A stretch of DNA of 64,000 nucleotides, taken from Cyanobacteria bacterium TGS_CYA1. Lineage in GTDB: Bacteria > Cyanobacteriota > Vampirovibrionia > Obscuribacterales > Obscuribacteraceae. The notes beneath the pieces were generated by a model. It searched no databases, was not told where the DNA came from, and worked only from the letters and a program-made list of their open reading frames with translations. The position numbers were made by a program, and so were the translations under genes. The stretch is from NCBI GenBank assembly GCA_026129135.1, contig JAHCIQ010000006.1:62001-126000 (forward strand). The letters are read 5' to 3'. This document shows, in pieces, positions 54,823 through 61,877 of this stretch (position 1 is the first letter of the stretch; each line of letters opens with the position of its first letter).

Positions 54823-56964
54823 TTAGTCTGAAGATTCCCATGTGTATTCGGTCACGCCTGGCGATTTGCGAGTAACAGTCTTTTTCACGTTTATATTATT
54901 GATGCGTCTTTGAGTTGTTCGACTGCTCCGTGACTGGGGTAAAACGTCGCCTGAATAAATCATTTCCTGTTCAGCACTGTTTTGTGCTTTGTCTTTGTTC
55001 GTTTTGCCCATATTCGTATCCAGCTGACCAAGTCCCGATCCGAGTAAATGAGTAAGCGGTTTGGAATGGTCTTTATAGTATGCGGTGTTGTATTGTCTCC
55101 AGATTGGAGCCGCGACCGTGCCACCCGTGATTCTGGTAGACGAGCCTACAGCCTGGTTTTTCGCATTGCCAGTCCATACTACTGTCACAAGGTCTGGAGT
55201 GAAGCCTGCAAACCACAGGTCTTTGCCATCATCAGCGGTGCCGGTTTTACCAGCCGAGGGAATGCCTTTTACCCGAGACGCGGTTCCAGTTCCAGATGCG
55301 ACCACTTCTTTCAAAACGTCTACGAGTTCTATCACCGGTCTTTCGTCCATAACTCGTTCCACTTCCGGACTAAAAACAGCCAGTGTCTTTCCTTTTTCAT
55401 TTTCAATTTTGCGAATGAATCGAGGTTTCACCCTTACACCGCCTCTGGCTATGGTACCATATGCGGTGGCAAGGGAAAGAGGCGACGCTGCCGATGCTCC
55501 AAGCGAAAGAGCCATGGTGGGAGCAAGAGTTTCGTTCAGTCCCATCCTTCCAGCCACACTAACTATCGAAGGAATTCCAACTTGTTGAGCTACTCTTACA
55601 GCGCAAACGTTTTTGGAATATTTGAGCGCTTCGGCAACTGTAATCATGCCTGAATATTTTTTGTCGAAGTTTTTTGGCTCCCAAATAGGATTTTCTTTGT
55701 CGTTTTCATCCACTACAGACAAAGGTGTATCTGAAATCATGCTGGAAGGACTGAGCGCCCCGCCTTCAAAGGCAGTGAGATAGACCATGGGCTTGAAGAC
55801 AGATCCCATTGTGTGGGGATGAACAGCTGAGTTCCATTGATTTTCTAAATATTGTCCATAGCCACCGACCAGTGCCACCACCGAGCCATCGTTCAAATTG
55901 ATAGAAGCAAGTGCTGCCTGGTCAATTCCTTTTGGAAGCCGAGCATTTTTAATGGCTGCTTCTGCCGCGTTCTGCGCTCTGGTATCGAGACAGGTGTAGA
56001 CTTTGATTCTTTTCGAGCCTGTATAGGGAAGTAATTCTTTCACTTCTTGTGCGACCAGGCTCGAATAATACGGATATTTCGGTACGAAAATTTTTGTGGA
56101 GATGTTATCTTGAGCTTGTCTGAAAACCAGCGGCTGATTGATTGCCCAGTCGGCTTCTTCTTGTGATATCAAGCCAACTTCGTACATGGCATTGATAACG
56201 TATTGCTGTCTTTGGATTGCTGCTTTGATGTGTTCTTTATCGCCAAGTATAGACGGAGATTTTATTATGCCGGCAAGAAATGCAGATTCTCCAATGGTCA
56301 ATTGACTTGCTGGTTTGTCGAAATATGTCTTGGCTGCTGCTTCTACACCATATGCTCCCGAGCCGAAATAAATTTGGTTGAGATACAATTCTAGAATTTT
56401 TTCTTTGGAATATTTTTGTTCGATTTGTTGTGAAACAATTGCCTCGGCGATTTTGACCGAGATATTTCTTTTCTGAGCCGCAAAAAAAATGTTCTTGGTC
56501 AATTGTTGAGTAATAGTAGACCCGCCCTGGACCTGATGACCTTTGGAAATATTAGTCAACATCGCACGTGTGACACCTTCCCAGCTCACACCTGAATGCT
56601 GGAAAAAGCTTCTGTCTTCAGCTGCAATAACGGCTTTGACCACGTTTTGAGAAATCTTTGCCATGGGCACGACTTCACGGCGTTCTTTAGCAGGAAAAGT
56701 GCAGATTAGCTTATCGTCACTGTCATACAAAATCAGCTCGGCGCCTGGCTGATACGATTCTAAAATAGATAAATCTGGCACTTTCAAATAGTCGACCCAA
56801 ACAAAGACTGCAAGAATCGAAATCACAAGAGCCATTATCAGAGTGAAACTGGACATAGTAACTCTGGCTGACATGAATACCATGTCGAGAACAGGCTTGA
56901 CTCCCCCAAAGTCATTGAGCCTTTGAAAATTCTCTTTATTAGGCTTTGGCGCCCTACGTCTCAT
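54823..56964 (-). CDS. Class A penicillin-binding protein (PBP1A type)
   Basis: This bifunctional enzyme polymerises and cross-links peptidoglycan. The 713-residue product has one N-terminal membrane helix (about 30-52). The glycosyltransferase domain carries the catalytic Glu116 in AAEDRSFFQHSG plus the GGSTITQQLTKN and LYLNQIYFGSGAYG blocks. The transpeptidase domain has the active-site Ser388 in GSVFKP, the SKN-type YSKNVCAV motif and AGKTGTADDG. The C-terminal tail (about 640-713) is Lys/Ser/Thr-rich and unusual. A start at the ATG 56964 fits. It is a core cell-wall gene. Confidence 0.96.
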   Translation of the reverse strand: MRRRAPKPNKENFQRLNDFGGVKPVLDMVFMSARVTMSSFTLIMALVISILAVFVWVDYLKVPDLSILESYQPGAELILYDSDDKLICTFPAKERREVVPMAKISQNVVKAVIAAEDRSFFQHSGVSWEGVTRAMLTNISKGHQVQGGSTITQQLTKNIFFAAQKRNISVKIAEAIVSQQIEQKYSKEKILELYLNQIYFGSGAYGVEAAAKTYFDKPASQLTIGESAFLAGIIKSPSILGDKEHIKAAIQRQQYVINAMYEVGLISQEEADWAINQPLVFRQAQDNISTKIFVPKYPYYSSLVAQEVKELLPYTGSKRIKVYTCLDTRAQNAAEAAIKNARLPKGIDQAALASINLNDGSVVALVGGYGQYLENQWNSAVHPHTMGSVFKPMVYLTAFEGGALSPSSMISDTPLSVVDENDKENPIWEPKNFDKKYSGMITVAEALKYSKNVCAVRVAQQVGIPSIVSVAGRMGLNETLAPTMALSLGASAASPLSLATAYGTIARGGVRVKPRFIRKIENEKGKTLAVFSPEVERVMDERPVIELVDVLKEVVASGTGTASRVKGIPSAGKTGTADDGKDLWFAGFTPDLVTVVWTGNAKNQAVGSSTRITGGTVAAPIWRQYNTAYYKDHSKPLTHLLGSGLGQLDTNMGKTNKDKAQNSAEQEMIYSGDVLPQSRSSRTTQRRINNINVKKTVTRKSPGVTEYTWESSD

Positions 56965-56991
56965 GTGAGCCTTTGTGATACTCTAGTCTTG

Positions 56992-57258
56992 ATGGACTTA
57001 ACTACTGGCATTCTACTTATTATTTCTATTGCCCTTTTGGTCATTCCACCTGTCATTTTGTTGTGGCCACTTGTTCATTCAGTGGCGGATAGAATCAGTG
57101 GAAAGAAAAGCGGGGTCAAGGAAATCGCTGATCTAAAAAAACGTATATCGACCTTGGAGAGCGTCATCTCTGACTTGCAGAACAAAGTGCACGTAATCGA
57201 AGAATCGAGCGAGTTCAAAGATAAGCTCTTAGAGGACTCTCAGGTCAAGACGCCTTAG
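56992..57258 (+). CDS. Small membrane protein with coiled coil
   Basis: From the ATG at 56992 the 88-residue product has one hydrophobic helix (MDLTTGILLIISIALLVIPP, about residues 1-28) and then a charged coiled-coil helix (ADLKKRISTLESVISDLQNK). The longer frame from 56923 reads back into the PBP1A gene's 5' end and is rejected. It starts divergently from the PBP1A gene with 27 bases between, and its 3' end overlaps the MFS gene by 14 bases. The layout resembles small cell-division or envelope scaffolds such as phage-shock-protein-like or FtsL/FtsB-like proteins, without a clear match. Confidence 0.55.
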   Translation: MDLTTGILLIISIALLVIPPVILLWPLVHSVADRISGKKSGVKEIADLKKRISTLESVISDLQNKVHVIEESSEFKDKLLEDSQVKTP

Positions 57259-58600
57259 TATTTACGTTATCCGGCTTTTGAAAGAAAAGCACAGCCACAG
57301 TGGCAGATAACGTGAAAAATATAAGCACGAAAAAGGCTGAATTGAAGCTTCCTGTTTTTTCTGCAATTAATCCGGTCAGGTATGGAGCAAGAATGCCTGA
57401 AAGGGCAAAAAATGTATCCATCAATCCAAGACTGGTTGCGGCACGGTCTTTGGCCAGGTCTGTGTTGAGGGCATAAAATGCAGCGTTTGGCATTAGACCA
57501 AATCCCAGCCCAAGCGAAATGAAGAGTAAGCTCAGATTGACGTCGTGAACATACATCACAGGAATAAAGCAAATCCCAGACAAGAGCTGACAAATCCAGA
57601 TCATATGCGAGCGCGACTTGCGCATGCTACCAGTTTTCTTCCAGATATAATCCGACAAGAATCCAGCACTCATGAGCATGATGGCTGAAGTGAGCCAGGG
57701 CGCGATTAAATAGAATCCGATTTGTTTCAGTTTCAAATGATAAGTAGCTTCGTAATAACCTGGAAGCCAGGTCAGAGCAAAGAAAAGCAAATATCCAAAG
57801 GCGAAGAAAGCAAAGTTATTCGCCATCAAAGATGGATTCAAAAGCATAAATTTCCAGGTAGTAGTGCCGAGACTGAGATGATGATGACGCATCTCGGCGT
57901 CACTCTTGCCTCTTTCCACCGCCTGCCCATCGCGAATATGGCGTAATTCGGCTTCATTGACATGAGTTGAATTTTCGGGATAATCGCGAAACATGTAATA
58001 CCAGATGAAAGCCCAGACGATGCCGACTCCACCTAGACAGACAAACATCAATTTCCAGCCAAAAGCAATGATTAAATTGGTGATTAGCGGTGCGCCAATC
58101 ACGGACGCCATCGGAACCGCAGCAAGTCCAATAGCGGTGGAGCGAGCGCGCTCGTTGGTTGGCAACCAGTCTGCCACTACTCGTGTGAGTGAAGGAAAAT
58201 GCGGACCTTCAGCCAGTCCAAGCAATGTTCTGAAAGTGAACAAGACACTGAAACTGCTTGCAAGTCCCATCATGGCTGTTACGCCTGACCACAAAATTGC
58301 TGCTCCAGCCCAGATTTTGCGTGCTCCCCATTTGTCTACCATCAATCCGCCGCCTGTGGTCATTATCATGTAACCAACGGCAAAAGCTGCGGCAACGGCG
58401 CCAAATTCGCTTTCTGAAAAGCCGAATTCTTTGCGTATAGGTGTTATGGCATAAGAGATGGCGGACCGATCAAGATAGTTCACCAGGGTAATGAAAAACG
58501 CTAGTCCCAGAATCACCCATCGATAATTGGTCGCTTTACCCCCATTGGCCTGATTTTCTTTAGTAAAAGTATCAATTTGGGGGGACGAGGGGGTTTCCAT
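57245..58600 (-). CDS. MFS transporter, anion:cation symporter type
   Basis: The 451-residue product has twelve predicted helices. The opening RWVILGLAFFITLVNYLDRS, then MVDKWGARKIW (MFS signature between helices 2 and 3), and RVVADWLPTNERARSTA are typical of the ACS family (DgoT/GudP-like organic anion transporters for sugar acids). The substrate cannot be read off. It is convergent with the small membrane protein, overlapping by 14 bases. A 180-base gap separates its start from the divergent Spy-like gene. Confidence 0.85.
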   Translation of the reverse strand: METPSSPQIDTFTKENQANGGKATNYRWVILGLAFFITLVNYLDRSAISYAITPIRKEFGFSESEFGAVAAAFAVGYMIMTTGGGLMVDKWGARKIWAGAAILWSGVTAMMGLASSFSVLFTFRTLLGLAEGPHFPSLTRVVADWLPTNERARSTAIGLAAVPMASVIGAPLITNLIIAFGWKLMFVCLGGVGIVWAFIWYYMFRDYPENSTHVNEAELRHIRDGQAVERGKSDAEMRHHHLSLGTTTWKFMLLNPSLMANNFAFFAFGYLLFFALTWLPGYYEATYHLKLKQIGFYLIAPWLTSAIMLMSAGFLSDYIWKKTGSMRKSRSHMIWICQLLSGICFIPVMYVHDVNLSLLFISLGLGFGLMPNAAFYALNTDLAKDRAATSLGLMDTFFALSGILAPYLTGLIAEKTGSFNSAFFVLIFFTLSATVAVLFFQKPDNVNTKAS

Positions 58601-58780
58601 GTCTAATTTATCTTATATGGGGAACTATCAAAGTACATGATGTTAGTAAATAAGGCCTGGCGATTTTGTTCAGTTTTGGAACTTTTTGAACTTTTTCGCC
58701 TTAAAAAACGTCTTATGGTTAGGATGCGATTTACTTTTACCACAGAACAAAAATAAGCGGGCAGACAAGAGGGATAAATT

Positions 58781-59440
58781 ATGAAAAGAGTACAGCTCGG
58801 TTTTTCGGCACTGGCTTTGGTTTTGGGGTTGCAGTTTGGCGCTTCGAGCGCTTGCAATTCTCAAGAAGTGCCTCTTTCTGAAGCTGGGGTGGATATAGTC
58901 GAAGAAGGTCCTGGTTCCATGATTATTGACCAGGTAGCCGAAATGCCAGGAGGCGATACTTTTGCCATGCGTATGCGTCACGCCGGTCATGGCTTTGGTG
59001 GCGGAATGGGCATGGGTGCCAGCTGCCCTTATCTTGAAGGCGAAAATAAGTTGACCGACGAACAATTCGAAAAGTTCTATCAAATTAAAAACCGGATGAA
59101 AGACGATATGGGCAGCAAAATGCTCGAAATGGGCAAGTTGCGCAGACAGTTTTGCGATGAGCTCAATCGTGAATCAATCGATACCAAAGCAGTGTCTAAA
59201 TTAGAAGACAGAATGGCTTCACTCAAAGCTGAAACTTCAAAAGTTTTCACCAGTGCAGCATTAGAGATGATGAATGTTCTCACGCCTGAACAAAGAAAGA
59301 TTCTGCGTCAAAAAATGGTGCGCGGCGCAAGCATGCAACACCCAATGGGACATTGCGGAATGGGAATGGGAGTGGGACGAAACCCTGGCATGATGCATCA
59401 TCCAGGTGGCGGACACCATCACAAAGGTGGAGACAAATAA
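58781..59440 (+). CDS. Spy/CpxP-like LTXXQ-motif periplasmic protein with His/Met/Gly-rich tail
   Basis: The 219-residue product has a signal peptide (MKRVQLGFSALALVLGLQFG, cleavage near SSACNS). The core (about residues 85-175) has LTDEQFEKFYQIKNRMKDD and LTPEQRKILRQKM, the paired LTxxQ motifs of Spy/CpxP and metal-sensing ZraP/CnrX-like proteins. Flanking regions, including the C-terminus (MQHPMGHCGMGMGVG, then MMHHPGGGHHHKGG), are rich in Gly, Met and His, which suggests copper or zinc binding. It is followed one base later by the next exported protein gene. It could be the periplasmic metal sensor or chaperone for the metal pump, but they lie 8 kb apart. Confidence 0.85.
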   Translation: MKRVQLGFSALALVLGLQFGASSACNSQEVPLSEAGVDIVEEGPGSMIIDQVAEMPGGDTFAMRMRHAGHGFGGGMGMGASCPYLEGENKLTDEQFEKFYQIKNRMKDDMGSKMLEMGKLRRQFCDELNRESIDTKAVSKLEDRMASLKAETSKVFTSAALEMMNVLTPEQRKILRQKMVRGASMQHPMGHCGMGMGVGRNPGMMHHPGGGHHHKGGDK

Positions 59441-59441
59441 A

Positions 59442-60443
59442 ATGACTCGTCGAAATAATATCTTTGTTCTTCTTGCAGTGGCTCTGAGTTTTAGCCTGGG
59501 ACATAGCGCCTTTGCAATTGATGCCGCCAGTCTTACCGATATAATTCGAAACGCAAATATTCTCAAATATGACAAGTCGCCTAAAGTCACCATAAGTGGT
59601 GCGCAAATCACCACTTCGGTAGACCCGATGGGGCCGCCTGGGAAAACATCAGACCAGGATTTGAAAATCGATGCTTTGCTCCTGGCAAAATCTTTGTACG
59701 ATGCAGCACCGCAAGAGTTGAACAGTTGCAAGATCATTTTTTCAAATGGTGGTAAAGACGCGAGATACACTATAATTTCGCGTCAAAAAGTGAGTGAATA
59801 CAGTTCTGGTTCTGTCAATGCGCAAGAGTTGCTTGGCTCCCTTGCGCTCACTTTGGTCGTGCAGGAAAGTCAACCGGAAGTGGTCGAGGGTCCTTTCTAC
59901 GAACGTAGAATTCTAGTCTGGGAGCGCATCGAGAATTTGCGCAAACAGGGAACCGGGGTGAAGCCGTTTGAGCATTTGTATACTGAAGTTGAAAGTTCAA
60001 TCAAAGCAAACGATGACCAGAAGACCATTTTTAATAAACTAACTTCGCTTGAAGAAAAACTTTCAGGCCAGGAAACTCAGATAGCCCAAGCTAAAAAAGT
60101 GGCTCAGGGCAAGGGAATCCACGGCAATGTCGCAAGTTCGTCTGCCAGTGCTAAAGGCAGTGGTCCGGCTGCTAAATTCCTCTCCGCCATAGACGAAAGT
60201 AAAATGGATAATGTTTTTTCTGCCAAGCGTTATGTCGATGCCTATATGCAGCACACCCAAGAAGTGCTTTGTTCTCGCAAGGATACTGAAGGTTATCGAC
60301 AGGCTACACAGATGTGTCAGGATATGAAAAATTTGTTTTCAAGCAAGGATATTCCAAATTTCTTGCGCCGTGCGCAAGATTTTAAAAGGCTCGTAAACGA
60401 GAAACAAATTCCAGCTCCGACCATGGCAAATTTGCAGCATTAG
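59442..60443 (+). CDS. Exported protein of unknown function
   Basis: The 333-residue product starts one base after the stop of the Spy-like gene, with GGAG upstream. It has a signal peptide (MTRRNNIFVLLAVALSFSLG, cleavage after SAFAID). The mature part begins with a Gly/Pro region and continues as alternating strands and long charged helices (FNKLTSLEEKLSGQETQIAQ). A Ser/Ala linker separates it from a C-terminal helical segment with two Cys (CSRKDTEGYRQATQMCQDMK). No family is recognised. Tight coupling to the Spy-like gene suggests a joint envelope role. The kinase gene follows 12 bases after its stop if the early start is used. Confidence 0.7.
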   Translation: MTRRNNIFVLLAVALSFSLGHSAFAIDAASLTDIIRNANILKYDKSPKVTISGAQITTSVDPMGPPGKTSDQDLKIDALLLAKSLYDAAPQELNSCKIIFSNGGKDARYTIISRQKVSEYSSGSVNAQELLGSLALTLVVQESQPEVVEGPFYERRILVWERIENLRKQGTGVKPFEHLYTEVESSIKANDDQKTIFNKLTSLEEKLSGQETQIAQAKKVAQGKGIHGNVASSSASAKGSGPAAKFLSAIDESKMDNVFSAKRYVDAYMQHTQEVLCSRKDTEGYRQATQMCQDMKNLFSSKDIPNFLRRAQDFKRLVNEKQIPAPTMANLQH

Positions 60444-60455
60444 AGGACCAGAACG

Positions 60456-61865
60456 ATTCAAGAGCCTCCATTAACTGATAGTAACCGCAAAGCGACTGAC
60501 CCGCTTCTGGGCACCGTTTTGGATGGTCGCTATATGATTGAAGAGCGCATAGGTACTGGTGGCATGAGTGTGGTTTATCGAGCCAGGCATTTGCGCTTGA
60601 ATCGCCCGGTCGCGGTTAAAACACTGAAAGTGCAGATAGATACCAAGCCCATTTATAAAGAGCGCTTTCAGCGTGAAATAGATAGCCTGAGTACACTCAA
60701 TCATCCAAATATCGTTACTGTGACTGACTGTTTAATTGACGAGCATGGGCAACCATATGTGGTGATGGATTTGCTCAAAGGTAGAAGTCTGGACAAGATG
60801 CTATGCGAGCAAGGTCCGCTCAGTGTGCCATGTTTTGCTAATATTGCCCTGCAGATTCTAAGCGCAATCGAGCATGCTCATCGCAATGGTGTCATTCATC
60901 GAGATATCAAACCAGGCAATATCGTGCTTATGGATGATGATGCGGGGTATGCAAAAGTTGTCGATTTTGGACTGGCGAAACTTGGTCAAGAAAACACCAA
61001 GCTAACTCATTCGGGTGAAATCTGGGGAAGTCCGCCCTATATGAGTCCGGAGCAATGTAAAGGCGAAGCGACTGATCATCGTTCGGACATCTATTCAGTC
61101 GGCTGTGTATTTTATGAAATGCTTATGGGCAAGGACCCTTTTCCAAACAGTAATCTGTATGAGCTTTTAAACAAACATGTGCATCAGATACCGCCTGAAT
61201 TTGCGAAAGTAAACCCACGCAAAGATCTGCCTGGTGAGCTCGAAAAAGTTATTTTCAAAGCGATGGCTAAAAAGCCCGAGGACCGCTTTCAATCTGCTTT
61301 TGAAATGGAAGAAATACTGTTGAGGGTGCTTGGCGATTCATGGGCGAAGGAACGCAATGCGTTTAAGCACGCAATTCGTGCACAGGGACTGAGCAGCTCG
61401 TCAATTAGAATCCAGTCGCAACGAGACCAGCCAGAAGGCACTATGCGTGGCCCGCTTGCTCTGCTGCCACAATTCAGTCTGTGGTTGATGCTATTTCTGA
61501 TTCTGGGGTTTGCAGGATTGGGAGTGGCGTCTGTGGCTGGTTGGAATACTCAAAACTCCCATTCTAATTCGAGCGCTAACCTAAACTCTTCTATAGCTGA
61601 CTTTTCTGGGCTTGCAGATAAGAACATAATTTTAGACGACTCTGATACCATTGTTAAAAACAAAACGGCATCTCCTACAAAGCACATTACAAGCGCAGCT
61701 CCGCTAGCTAAATCAAGCCAAAATTCCAGTCACAATCTTATGCACAGTCATAACAGATGGTCGAATCTGGAGAAAGAAAAGAAAAGCCAGCAAAAGCCAG
61801 CTCCAATTAAGGAGTCAAAAAATAGTGACCCCTGGGACGAACTTCGAAGGTTGCGCAAAAACTAA
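60456..61865 (+). CDS. Transmembrane Ser/Thr protein kinase
   Basis: A PknB-like kinase. The first 260 residues have the glycine loop RIGTGGMSVVYRARHL, the ATP Lys in VAVKTLK, the catalytic loop HRDIKPGN, DFG in VVDFGLAK and SPPYMSPEQCKG, all intact. One membrane helix (SLWLMLFLILGFAGLGVAS) separates a Ser/Asn/Lys-rich external tail of about 120 residues that lacks PASTA or TPR units. No ATG precedes the kinase domain. AGAGGA at 60442-60447 lies eight bases before an ATT codon at 60456, which would give a 469-residue protein starting at the natural boundary. Otherwise a TTG at 60519 starts in the first kinase strand. It follows the exported protein gene closely. Confidence 0.85.
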   Translation: MQEPPLTDSNRKATDPLLGTVLDGRYMIEERIGTGGMSVVYRARHLRLNRPVAVKTLKVQIDTKPIYKERFQREIDSLSTLNHPNIVTVTDCLIDEHGQPYVVMDLLKGRSLDKMLCEQGPLSVPCFANIALQILSAIEHAHRNGVIHRDIKPGNIVLMDDDAGYAKVVDFGLAKLGQENTKLTHSGEIWGSPPYMSPEQCKGEATDHRSDIYSVGCVFYEMLMGKDPFPNSNLYELLNKHVHQIPPEFAKVNPRKDLPGELEKVIFKAMAKKPEDRFQSAFEMEEILLRVLGDSWAKERNAFKHAIRAQGLSSSSIRIQSQRDQPEGTMRGPLALLPQFSLWLMLFLILGFAGLGVASVAGWNTQNSHSNSSANLNSSIADFSGLADKNIILDDSDTIVKNKTASPTKHITSAAPLAKSSQNSSHNLMHSHNRWSNLEKEKKSQQKPAPIKESKNSDPWDELRRLRKN

Positions 61866-61877
61866 AAGAGACCATGT

